Assembly: GCA_013396995.1 (NCBI GenBank)
Contig: VWZP01002229.1
Coordinates: 100,588 to 164,587 of the forward strand
Source: Dicaeum eximium
Lineage: Eukaryota; Chordata; Aves; Passeriformes; Dicaeidae
Reading direction: 5' to 3'
Length of the DNA: 64,000 nucleotides
Program-made: the position numbers and the translations under genes
Shown here: in pieces, positions 1 through 11,993 of the stretch
Numbering within the stretch: the stretch's first letter is position 1
Layout: every line of letters starts with the position of its first letter
Notes under the pieces: generated by a model
Seen by the model: only the letters and a program-made list of their open reading frames with translations
Told to the model about the DNA's origin: nothing
Database searches by the model: none

Positions 1-250
1 CCCGGGGCGCGGCCGGGAACCGTGTCCCGGAACGATGCTGCCTTTCCTTCCGCACCCCGCTACCTGGGCACTGTCGGGCTCGCCTGCTCAGCGCCTGCGG
101 CCCCTGCGCTGCCTCTGACCAGCCGCCTTTGTTGGCTGCGCAGCATCCTGGCGGCATCGCCATTGCTAACAACGGCAGGACGAGATCCCGCCCTCTCTCT
201 GTTAGCACCGTGCAGCACCATTTTCAGAATGTAAAGTTTTGCACGCGAAT
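1..250 (-). promoter_or_regulatory. CpG-rich edge, probable promoter/first exon of the left neighbour (ZNF532 by gene order)
   Basis: The first about 200 bases are GC-rich with many CpG dinucleotides, then composition falls sharply to AT-rich at about 230. That is the signature of the edge of a CpG-island promoter. In human, the gene beyond the 3' end of MALT1 is ZNF532, in the same orientation as MALT1. Here that would place its 5' end at the left edge on the minus strand. No coding exon of ZNF532 is visible, so the gene identity is inference from synteny; only the base composition is seen directly. Confidence 0.4.
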
Positions 251-3200
251 CGCTTTATTGAAACATACTAATGGCTTTAAATACATAACATCCGTCTCAA
301 ATTTATGCTATGAGCATACGGTATAATAAATAGTCTAGAAAAAATAATGCTGGTGTATTAACGTTTCTTACGAGCCTGTTAGGAAGGCAGCAGAGTCCCA
401 AAGGTGTTCTGCACAAGCACAGCTCCTTCTGGGAAGCTGCCCCAGAAGCTGTGCCCGCAGGTTTCTGTAGGGCAGGAAATTACCCATCGGGCCATACCCT
501 GGCTGCTCCAATTCCACCTTCAAATAAAAATTCCAACTTACTCCCATTAACCAAAACAGCAGCAGAACACAGGTTCTACTGATTTGAATTTGAATATAAT
601 AAATCGATTTTAGGATTTCTATAAAAGTGGATTTGTGCACTAGTTTAAATGTTCAAGAAGGGCCATGCAATTCAGCTTGCACAAGCCTTGGGCTCATCCT
701 GCAAGTGACTTGTAGAATTAGGCCATGATAATTACAACATCCTATTTCTTCCCAATTGACTTGTAAACTGATTTGATTAAAGAAGTGAAAACCACACTCT
801 ACTTACATTGAAATTCCGTGGTCAGCCTGCATAATAGCATCAAGAAGATGGCAGCTGCTACTACTACTCTGGTATTAATACCTGAAATGTTAATTGATTT
901 CACAGTTCATACATGTCACAAAGGTTCTTGCATGTGCTGCCTTTCACACAAATCTACTTGTTTTCCTTCTAGCCAGGTGTCCTTGACATCTCCATGGGAG
1001 AAGAAGTGTTACCCTAAGTATTTGACTTTAAAAACATAAAATGAAGAGAATTTAAAGTATATTTTACAAGCCGTGCCAGGCTGATAGCACTTGTCCAGTG
1101 GTTTTTTAATTCAAGCACACAGAATAACAGGTGCAGCACCATGAGTGTCCCTGCAGTCACTTCTGCATTGGGAGGAGTTTTTGGCATGTTGACCTAATGT
1201 CTTGGCTCTGAAGTCTTAGACCAGAGGTCCTGTTCACTCCCCCAGACACCGTGCCACATAAGTGGAACCTGTGGTGGAAGAAATTCTCCTTGTTTAGGTT
1301 ATCCTCTTTTATCCCTTGGCTTTGCAGCAGCCAGGTTCAAAGGCTCCAACCCTGCTGTCCTTGCATGGACAATCTCTATCCCAGCCAATGAAACCATCAC
1401 CAGCGGATCCTTCCAGCTGGACTTCAGCTCTGAGATGGGATCTCCTGGTTACCTGTGCTGACACCTGCGGAGTCACCCATAACTTGTACTTCTTTCTCTG
1501 GGAACCAGGTAAATCCTGAGCCCCTCCTTTTGTTTTCCTGAAGAAATGCCTCCAGTGCAGCCTGCTGTTCCTTCTGAGCAGTCAGCAAGGAGTGCTGCCA
1601 ACTCAGAACACTTTGATGCTACAGCGAATGCTGAACTTGAGTGCAATAATAACTTCTTAATTATTTAACTTCTAAGGATTTTAAGGCTCTTGAAATTCAG
1701 AACTCTAAACAGTGGTGTATTCATTTCATGCCTTCTGTACAGGGATCAATTTTAACTGCACCAAACAGAGCTTCTGCACATTAGAGATGTGCTGGGGCCA
1801 AAGAGGATTTTGCAGGTGGACTGACACAATAAAAACTTAAGTCAATTTACATTTGATTTTTTTTAATGTCAGAATAAATAGTGCCCTTTTTGTCCCTCTT
1901 TTGGAGAGGACAGTATAGAACATTTCCTTTCTAGCTAGCAAAACATGCTTAACTTAAGCGAGAAGGGTGAAATACAGATTTCATATTTCCAATCCTAAAC
2001 TTGTTTTCACAGTAATAGCTTTACAACTTCTGGCAAATGCTTAATAGTGTCTGTTAATTCCATTGCTTTTTTCACCATAAAATTTCTTGTAACATGTGAT
2101 CAACAAGAGCAGAGCAGAAGCTTGTATTTCTTGTTTTAGAATACTTATATTTTTTCTTTTTATCCCTGTTTAGAATGCAATGGTACTTTCCTTTAACCAC
2201 GTATATTTAAACATTCAATATTTAAAAACCAGCTTACAATTAAACTTCCCCTTTTCAGATGCTCCTATCACTGATCTCCAGGTATTTTCTTGGGGAAAAA
2301 ATATAATTTTCCTTTCCTGGTTATTAAAATATATCTTCTATTACATTTTGGACTAAAACCCCCAGGATTGCTTTTTAAAATGGTGAGGTTTATTAAAAGG
2401 TGATCTCATAGGAGGTTAGATGAAGGACTTTGGTAGGGAGAAATCTACAAACACTGCCTAGAGCTGAGGAACATTTCCACAACAAGCAGTTTTTCCCAGA
2501 TTTAAAGTATGTGTTCATGGAAGTTGGCAACTCATGTTATCCATCTGCAAGGAGAGAATCTTTAACTACACAGTGAACATTTGCAATGCCCAAGTAGCAT
2601 GAAGAGTGAGAAACCCTAACAACTCTCAAGATGTTAAATACTCTAAAAGCCTGAATACTGCAATGTCTTGAACAACAAGACACTCTCATTTTTAATCATC
2701 TGTAAAAGAAATGCTGATTCAGATACAATACAAAGCCAAGAGGATTTGTCAGGGCTTAACTATACATTGTTTCTGGCTGTTAACAAACCAGAGCAACCGA
2801 AGCATTATCTAAAGAAATCAGAGTTGGTTAGTGAGGATCATGGGCTTAAAAGAGTTGTGTTTGTGAGGAGTTACAGTCAATACCTCAGTTTTTCCACACG
2901 TACTGGGAGGTATGAGGTAACACCGCGCTGTGCCATGCTGAGAGGTCACAGCTCCTCTGAACAGGCAAGAGCAGAGCACACTCACCTCAGGCACTCACCT
3001 ACATATGAACTATAGTATGAAGTGTATTCCCCGTGGGGGAAAAAAGGTTTTGCTCAAAATCTGCACACATGTGAAGACTCAATGCTGCACATGCAGCAGG
3101 TCTGGTACACAGGCCATATGCCTACAGCACTTGCTGTCTCATCCTCAAGCTGCCAACCAGTGGCACTGGTGTTCAAGACAGACAGCTGAAGGCACTGTCA

Positions 3201-3339
3201 CAGGGTTACATCTGTTGGCAAAAGCATGCCTTCAAGCCCAAGCATTTCTAGATGTGAAATAGGAAAAATGAAATAGAAAAACTTGTATGACTTGATGATT
3301 ATCAAAAGCTGGAAAGGCATTTCTTCTGCACAGGAGTAC

Positions 3340-3535
3340 CATTTTTGGAGAACCCCCCTAGCTACCAGAAGGGAGGTAGCCACAGCTCCTTTGGGCAATC
3401 TGCCAGTGCCTCACTCCTCCCACAGGGAAGAATTTCTTCCTTATTTCCAATCTAATCCTGCCCTCTGTCAATTTAAAACGGTCATCCCTTGCCCTGTCAC
3501 TACAGGCTTTGGTGAAAAAATATGTACCCTAATAC
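3340..3535 (-). mobile_element. CR1 LINE fragment, 3' part
   Basis: The plus strand reads as the reverse complement of the CR1 3' region. Recognisable landmarks are the stretch around 3430 that corresponds to the conserved GAAGAAATTCTT block, the following 'aatctaatcctgccctctg', and 'ccctgtcactacagg' near 3495. The copy is truncated and diverged, with no coding capacity. The outer limits are approximate. Confidence 0.7.
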
Positions 3536-6500
3536 TTTATGTCCTTATACTCCATTTGTACAGGATCTACCACCCTGAGGCTCCCTGAGCGCTGGGCACT
3601 CAGTGCTGAGTGCACCACACCAGTACTTTAGCCAGACCAGCAGCTCAGGGTGTGCGGGCAGGAGCTGCTGAGGGACAGCACACATCTGATCACAGCCATC
3701 TTTCCAGCAGCACAAGGAGCACAGCTTCAGGCCAGACCTCCCCAACTCAGTCCCCCAGCTGCTTACACAACACAACCACAGGCATATTGCAGAATGCGAG
3801 GCTGATGGATTTTGGGATTTTCCGTGACACTGTTCTCTTTTCCACTTACAAACACCTTCCGAGTGCTGGGCCAGAACCCCTCAGTCAGTTCCTCGTCAGG
3901 AATTAGCCACCTGCATGATTAATATCAGTATCACAGAGCTCAGCAGCCTGGCACATTGAAGAATGCCTGTTTTGTTCCCTTAACGTGCCATATGTATGGG
4001 GCTTTTTCCTTCCTCCTCCTGATATTTATTCAAGTATACGAGGATTATTTCTGAATTATTCATCATATAATATCTGATTAGACTGTGGCGGTGCTGGTTC
4101 CCACTGCTTAATGAATGAGCCATTAGGCTTTTGCAGATGGTGCCATCAACAGCTCCTGTGCTGTGTGTTCTGTGCATTTACCCAGCAAACGGAGAGTGCT
4201 GAACCTGAACACAGGGTGGGAGATGAGTAATACCCATGCAGTGATCCCGCAAACCACACAAAGAGAGCAAGCGTTGCTGCAAAACTTACATTTTGTTCTA
4301 GGTGCTATCTAATTCAATTTTCTCAGAAAATCTTAGTATAGCTGAATATACATCCCACCAAACTGCTCAATACATCGCTTCAAGCAGTGAAGTAGAGGAC
4401 AGGAACTGGCAGCAGTTTATGTATACGTGGTCCTGCAAGTTGTGACAACTGCTGCCATGACTTATGGGCATGAGCAGGGGCAGACATCATCTGTGTGCTC
4501 TAGGCACTTCTTTCTTGGAAGAGGAGACCAAGAAGTGAGAGAAGACACTGTATTCCAGAACCCAAGTGGGTTCTGTGTCTGTGAGAAGAGACACAACAAG
4601 CACAGCTGCACCCTTGCTTTGGGAGGGCCTTAGGAAGTGGCAGGCACTGCATAGCTCCGGGTGACAAATCCATCCCAAATCACACAGCTTGGCGAGCTTC
4701 CTGCTGGTCCCTTGTGGTGGCACCTGGACAGCTGGGGAGAGGGGCGCTGGGGATGATGCTGTGTGACACATGGGGTGCTGCCCCTGTGCAGGAACAGGTG
4801 CACAGGCACTTGGGACCAGCAGCAGCTGTGCTTGCACTTCTGCCTTTCCAGAGCCTTCTCTGGAAAATGGAATAAGCACATAATAAAAGAAGGAGGAACC
4901 CAAGAGTGATTTTTCTGCCATTTTTCCTCTGTTTACTTCAGGAAATGCTGTGCTCAGAGATGAGGGTGGCAGCAGCAGCTCAGCCTAGCTGTGGTTGCTG
5001 ATTCCAAGCTGCCCATGATGATCTTCCTACAATGGAAGCAAAGTTAAAATCGAGGCGCCTTGCTGGTTTGTGGCCGGCATGGCCAGGGAGTCTTTCAAGC
5101 ACTCATATTTTCCATGCTGGTCCTTGGCATCTCCTGCTGGAAAAAGGACATCTGAGTCATCCCCACCTACTGAAGATGAGTCAGGATTATACAAATTCCA
5201 TTTAGTTTGTTTAACAACACTACTTCCCATGTTGCAAGCTTTCCTGTCTGCTGCCATAAAAGTCTACTGAACAAATCTCTGAACACACAGTGATCAGCAA
5301 GAGATGCCCCCAGTGGAGGCTGGTGGCTGGCATGTCCTGGTTTTTGGTCCCTCCCTAGGACAGATGGGGGTTGTTATCACCATTTTAATTTCTTGCAGAT
5401 TGCAAATACTGCTGCCTCTGCAGTGGTTCTCCCACTAGACAGGATTTAACAACAGCTAGCTATTGGCTACAGCTCAAACAACAGCTTGTTGGCAGCTTCC
5501 CTCTCCTGACAACCTGATCCCCAAGGTCTACTACAGGCAGTCCCCTAGCCCAAGGTACACATCCTGTCCTTGCCAGTTCACTAAATCCTTACTGCTAAAG
5601 CCATCATGGCTTTGGCATTATCCATGCTCCAAAGATGACTTTGCCTGTGTAAACATGGCAAGAGGGAGGGAAGCTGCTGCACTCCCCACCTGCTGAGTGC
5701 TCTGCTACTCCACAGAAGTGTTAAAAGTACCCAACAACCTACACCACCAAGAAATACTTTAGAGTGCACCTGAGTTAGGAAAACACTTGTGGTGGCATAC
5801 CACACCACCCTGTGGCATGTCACCCTGCTCCTTGAATGTGCCAACACTAGGGACAACCATCTCTCCCATTCACATAGGGAGAGAGAGATGAGGATGATGT
5901 CTTGGGAACAGAGGAGGGGAGAGGCACCAGAGCAACATCTGTGAGTGAGGGGGGAATGGGTCATCCTCCCTTCCAGCCCCAGGGATCTTTTCTCTTTGTC
6001 CTTTCACATCTGAAACCTCTGCTTCAGAAGCTAGGCTCCCATGGAAAAAGTGTCGTGGCTTCAGATCAGTCAAAAAATCTCCATTTTGCACTGCATGGGT
6101 GCAAATAATAATGCAGGCTGAAAAAGCAACTGCTGAGCATCATCTCTCTACTCATGAGATTTTTTTTATTGCTTCTTAGAGCTGTCCAAAAATGTCCGTC
6201 TTATATAACTAAACCCACTCTAGTTTGTGATATATCAGAATTGTAATTATACCTTTTGTACCTTATATATACACCATAGTTTGAACATCCTAGAGCTGGC
6301 AGGCAGATGGAATTTAACAGGAACTATTCCATCAACAGATGCTACAACTGAGTTCTCTTTGCTCAGTCTGGGAATGAACTGATGGGCAAGGCAAGAAAAC
6401 ATGTTTTCTTACAGAGACACCATCTGCCAGCTTGAGAAGCTGCTGTCACCAGTGACTCAGGATAACTTGTATAAGGGAAAACATTATTAATACCATTCTC

Positions 6501-7529
6501 AAGACAGCCCTATTATTAGCTATATATTAATTGTATTGTAACTACTGACTAGCATCAAGACTATAGCAATAAGAAAATACTGTAACTAATTAGTCTAAAA
6601 GGAAAAGAACTGTAAATGAAATTACTTGAGAAAGGGCAGTTATTTCTCTTGGGAACTTTCAGGTAACAAACCTGGGTTTAATCCTTCTTTGCTACCATAT
6701 TCTGTGAAGAATTGTTGCATGACATCAGACAGAGCTTTTCCAGTTGTGGAAACTTAAGAGTCTCCACAAAACAACAACAAAAATAGGTTTTTGTTTATCA
6801 GAGTTTATAAAGAAAAGAAGGTATTATTGGATTGCCAGCAGCAAGAGATGAGCAGTTCCCATGGATTGTTTTATAGAACAGGATGATGGGAGGTGTGAAG
6901 GTATCCCAGCACATGCAGGGTACTAAGGGCCTGCTGGGCTCTTCTCAGCAGATCAGAAAAGGAAAAAAGATGCTGATGGCAAGGCAACGCCAGAGTAGAG
7001 GGTAAAGCACCTTATTCCAAGTAAAACTCACTCCAGCTGGGAAGTGGCTTGCTCCTGTGTGTCCCACCACAGGAAAGCATGTTGTACTCATGTTAAAACC
7101 TGGATTATGTCAGTGCAGACAGCAAGAGAGGAACTAGCAGGGAGGCTCTGCACTGGTAATGAGTCTCACCTCTGATTTATGTGCTGGGATGCAGAGAGAT
7201 GCAAACAGCCCCAGTTCTCTACCTGCCAGCCTGGGTAAATGGCTTGTCCTTGTGGTAGTTTTGCAGTCCTGAAAGCTTTCTGGACCAATCCTGGTCCTGC
7301 AAGGCAGATCTCATGCATGCTACTGGCATTCAGCAGAAGAGGAAAGAGAGGAAAAGAGCTGGCAGGCACAAAGAAGACATGATGTGAACAGAGAAGACTC
7401 CTGGGACCGCTTTAAACACCTACAGCTCTGGCAAACAGCCCTTTCAGAGGGGAATAATCTGAGCAGTTTATGGTAACCCACAGAAGAGGTGCGTACCTCT
7501 GTGGGCATTGATCTCTTCTCTGTGGTGAC

Positions 7530-7800
7530 TGTTGACAGGATCCAAGGGAATGGCCTGAAGTTGTGGCAGGGGAGGGTTACATTAGGTTTTGGTTAGATAT
7601 TAGAAAAAGGTTCTTCCCCCAGAGGGTGGTAGGACACTGAACAAACTCCCCAGGTAATGGTCACAGTCCCAAGGCTGCCAGAGCTCCAGGAGTGTTTGGA
7701 CAATGCTCTCAGGCACAGGGTGTGACTCTTGGGAATGGCCTTGTGCAGGGCAAGGAGTTGGACTCCATGATCCTTGTGGGTGCCTTCCTTGGTGAGTCTG
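7530..7800 (+). mobile_element. CR1 LINE fragment, 3' part
   Basis: In CR1 sense orientation this shows the typical order: a block on 'gggaatggcctgaag', then 'aaaaggttctt' with 'cagagggtggt', then 'gtttggacaatgctctcagg', then 'ggagttggactccatgatcc'. The terminal 8-bp repeats of CR1 are not intact. Truncated copy; it gives rise to spurious reading frames on both strands. Confidence 0.85.
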
Positions 7801-10190
7801 TGACTTGTGCTGTCCTGCCACACATAGTCAATATCCCTCTTCTTACAGGATACCGGGAAGCAGAGCTGGCTCATGTTTAGAGAGATGAAATAAATCATAA
7901 CCACCACATTAAGTCAACAGAGAGCCCAGGAAGCATCTGAGAGCTGCCTGATCTTATGTGTAGTGAAGTAATTTGCATAACAGGTTGGAGACTTTTCATC
8001 CTAATTGCAAGTGACTTTAAAAGCTGGAAGCAGGGTGCCAGCAGATCCTGTCTGAAGGGCAGATGGGGAAGGCCCGGGCGCTTCCTCCCACATGCGCTGC
8101 AGATGCAGAGGCTGGTCGCTGTGGTAACACGCCCCCACAGGGATCTGGGGCTCCTGCTCACTGCATGCCAGCAACAAGGATGGGAGACAGCATTTCTTCT
8201 CATTAGCTCTTAAAATAAGCCTGGTGCAATAAGCAATTTATGACTAAAGTGCTGCAGCAATACCTTAGAAATTAGTAACTGCCTAATTGCCACAACATGG
8301 AGGTGTCCTCACTCCATTCCTAGACTAGTGCAATTACTAAATGATCAATCTGTTAAAAAAACCCAACAGACCAAACTCCCTGAAATTCCAACCTGTCCTC
8401 CTCCACCTGATACTTTAACCCTATCTCCAATTCCCAGCAAAAAACCTTGGAGCTCAGAATGCTGCACTCTAAAATGTGAGCAGATCTTACTGAATTAAAA
8501 TTCTATGCAAGGAAGAAGTAATACTGAAGCATATCTGCATTACAGCAGTGAGGAATTTATGTCAAGGTGAACATAGCCCAGGAGCTTACTGCATGTGAGA
8601 GCTGCCAGAACTACTAATTACCTGACAGAACGAGGAAGAGTAGCTGATGCATGAACCAAGGCAGTAACTACAGAGACAGCAACACCAGCCCTGAAATCTG
8701 CTGAAGAGTTCCATGGTGCAGATGGTCTTCTGGAGCCAGAGGCAGTTTCAGCCCTCTCAGGATAACAAGAGGAGTCAGCCTGCACAGCTCTATGGAGGTA
8801 CAGAAGGTAAATGCACTCCCCCTCCCTTACTGCAGTGTGGTGAGGGACAATGGAAGAAGTGTCTTGGCCTTTTTGAAGCACATGAACCCTTCTTTTGCCA
8901 GAGAAGCCTGACTTTATTTGGATTACCTTAAACCTTTCTTCTAAACGTATTCAACATCCAAAACCAGGTAACAAACACTTAAGTTATGCAAAACCATACA
9001 GCAATGCTAAAGCAGAGGATAAAGTAATTTAGCCTACCAGATACTTCAGCAAAAAATAATTCTCTCCCAATAACTGCACTGTAGGAAAAAAACCAAACCC
9101 TGAGGCTTTGATTTAGAAAGTGTACCACAAGCCAAAGAGAACTAACAACTGCCTAGGTTTGGGCATGTCTTTTAATCCCACCAATTTCACTGAGACTGAA
9201 ACGTTAATTTATGCCCGTTGAACTTTTAAAGTGCTCTCCTGGACCTGGGCCAAAGGAAATGGGTGCTGCTTGCAGCTTGCACTGAAGAACCAAGTATTTA
9301 ATTCTGAACACTAATGATTAAAACAGTTGGAGCAGTTCCTAAAGACAGTGCTGCAGTAAGAAAATGCCTTTCTATCACCATTCTCTTTTTAAAAAGGGCT
9401 CAGATGGATAAAGTTTTCCTCCACACACTCTACTGCCACAGGCAGACTTTTGTCAGATGATTTGGACAAGTCTGAGTGATTTAGGTCACTCAGAGAACCT
9501 CTGTTAAAGGTATTAGCAAAAGCAGGTTTCATGTAAATGTGCAAAAGGGTGATGAGGTTGGATGGCAGGGTTCACTCTGGTAACTGCTACATGGATGATG
9601 CACACAAAGCAAAATCTGTCTAGAATCAATGTAGAATGATTTACACAGGCACCACGGATGCCAAAGGCTAAGAGAGGCTCTGCTGCTGAGTCACAGGGTT
9701 CAGACTTGGGCAGGGGTTTACACCTGAAGGATTTGGCAGCACCTAACTGCTGACTATTTAACATTTGTGAAATTATTCAATTCCTATAAGCACAGCAGGA
9801 ATTTAATTCTAGATCTAAGATGGCAATATCCATACTGTACTTCCCACAGGGGATTTAAATCAATTCACACACACAGAAGTGCATACATGCATATACAAAT
9901 ATGTCCAAGGGTACCTATTAGAGCAAATGCCTTTGCATCTCTCAAGAGGCAAGGGTTGAGCTTTGAGGAGCAAGGCTATCAGCCCAGGCCCAGATCTGTA
10001 TATCTTGAGCTGAAGCTCATGATTCAGATTTCTCCTTCTTTTCTTAAGGAAAAAGAAAATTAAGGAAAGTTAAGGAAATTCTTTCATTACATGTTTTCTT
10101 TCAATGAAGCTCTAGGGTTTTTAAGGCTAGTAGGCGTAGAAAAATGTAGCAACTACATATGCACATAGTACATAATTTTGTGGGCAGCAA

Positions 10191-11528
10191 TTTATTACAC
10201 AGTAAGAAAAAATAATAAGCTTTTATAAAAATTGGGAAACTGACAAAGTATTAGCTAAATATTACACTCCTAGACCATGTCTCAAGCTATAGTCTGATTC
10301 AGAAGTCAACTGCACAGAGTGGTTAATGCAGGTACATCTCATTCATTAATAAGTATGACACTATTTAACACCCTGCAGAAGGAAAACAGAGATTCAAGCT
10401 CATGTACAGATTACTTCAAGCATGGTTGTCATCCTGGAAATAGTTATATTCATGTACCTATATCCAGCTTTCAGCACAGAGCAACCTGAAGATCACCAGA
10501 TCTGGTTAAAGATGCATTAACATTCCCATCTCAAGTTTTATGGCCACACCAGGACATCCCTCAGTGCCCATCCAGCACATTGCCAGGCCACCAGATTGCA
10601 GCACTCTCCACTGGAGATTGAAACTGGCTTGTCTGCCTCAATAACATTCACTTATTTTATGATTGGGATCTTAATTAAAGCAATTCTTCCTCTCAATATT
10701 ACCAGCACAGGAGAGGCTACTACGCCCATCTGAAAACTCCCTTTGATTTTAGTTTCCTAACATCCCAATATTTTCGTATTTTCAAAGCATCAAGACTTTC
10801 TAAGACCTAATAAAAGATCACTTCTCTTGTGATCCTTGTTTCAGCCCTCAGCATGTCTGAGACTGATGATACAATACCTTGCTTGCTATAAGCAGGCACT
10901 TGCCCTCATCTTTCCAGTTAGTGTTTTTCCAGAACATGAAAAACCAGATATCAGATCAACAAAAATCTTAAGAGTGTTATGTAAAAGAAAAAAAATCAAT
11001 AAAAACAATCCACCACAGTATGATTCTGTGACTTTGCTTCCTCTGATAATCTGCAGTTCTCTTAAAAACAAACGTGATGTCAGTTTGCTGGCTCTTCAGG
11101 TTTTGGGTTCCTTGCACAGATCTTATCCATCTCAGATGCTGCCAGACACTGGACATCTGGCAATCAGAGAGGAGAATGCAGTCAGAGCTGCTTTCTGGCT
11201 ACATCCAAGGCACTGGAACATCAGTGACTGATCCTAACACACGATGGCCAAAGAACAGAATAGGCAACTTTGAGCAGTTCAGATTTTTCCCTGTATCAAA
11301 CAACAAATAGTAGGTGGGGAAAAAAAAAGCATTTTTCATTCCTAAATCTATTGGTTTAGTTTTGTCTCTTAGGATATGAAAAATTTTCATCACAGCCTCA
11401 CTCCCAGCACCTACTCTAGACTCTCCAGGGCCTTGTCTGGAAGTCTCCAAACTCCAGAAGATGGAGAAGCAGTGTGGAGGCTCCTCTGTTCAAGGATGCC
11501 ACTCTGGTCTAGTCCAAACACATCCCAG
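10191..11528 (-). other. MALT1: Probable MALT1 3' UTR
   Basis: This is the sequence directly downstream of the MALT1 stop codon on the minus strand. The minus strand carries an AATAAA hexamer at 10191-10196 (seen as tttatt on plus), a candidate polyadenylation signal about 1.3 kb past the stop. Other, more distal signals could also be used. UTR extent is inferred; there is no transcript evidence in the window. Confidence 0.4.
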
Positions 11529-11993
11529 CTATTGCTGTTCAGAGAAGCTAAGGCTGTCAGAGAGGAAGAATTCCAGTTCAACAGTATCATCAGTGGTCTC
11601 TTCTGGTACATTGCTCTTTTCCACAGTGGGTGAATAATGCTGTACTTCATGTCTTGAAGCCAATATCCTGGAAGTTCCATTGCAAGAACATGCCTCTGGT
11701 TGTGTGATGCTGGTTGAGCAAGCACAGTTTGGATGGTAAACACCTGGAGAGGAATTGGGTTGGCAATGACTAGGGATGTAGTATCCAGCTGCCTCTGGAC
11801 TTGATTCTACTGGATTATGAAAAGCATAACCAGGCATGCAACATGTCTGGGGACAGTTCTTGGTTTTGAATTCATGGTGAAGCCCTAATTTAGCAATAAG
11901 GGGCTTTCCAACATTAATCTCCTTTCTTTCATCCATTGTATCTTCTAGTCCTGAATACTCATAGTGCAAGCAAACAGTGAAGATTAAATGTTC
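11529..11993 (-). CDS. MALT1: MALT1 coding exon 17, C-terminal tail and stop (residues 661-814)
   Basis: Starts EHLIFTVCL and YSGLEDT, closing Ig domain 3, then VNVGKPLIAKL, then a Ser/Cys/His-rich tail that diverges from human. It ends with NVPEETTDD (third TRAF6-binding motif, residues about 788-796) and LSFSEQQ. The human C-terminal cleavage site around Arg781 (CHCSR) is not preserved as such; the nearest match here is ACSCNGTSR. Confidence 0.95.
   Translation of the reverse strand, partial: EHLIFTVCLHYEYSGLEDTMDERKEINVGKPLIAKLGLHHEFKTKNCPQTCCMPGYAFHNPVESSPEAAGYYIPSHCQPNSSPGVYHPNCACSTSITQPEACSCNGTSRILASRHEVQHYSPTVEKSNVPEETTDDTVELEFFLSDSLSFSEQQ

Larger units (their letters stand above)
251..10190. 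other. Intergenic region, no gene recognised
   Basis: About 10 kb of AT-rich non-coding sequence between the left CpG island and the 3' end of MALT1. Open frames here are short, unspliced and resemble no protein I know. Apart from two CR1 fragments (about 3340-3535 and 7530-7800) I see no RNA gene, satellite or other repeat family. Distal MALT1 3' UTR may extend into the right part of this stretch. Confidence 0.6.

Noticed and set aside
5581..5964. 127-residue minus-strand frame in the left intergenic region
   Set aside because: No homology, no splice context, and composition like the surrounding non-coding DNA.
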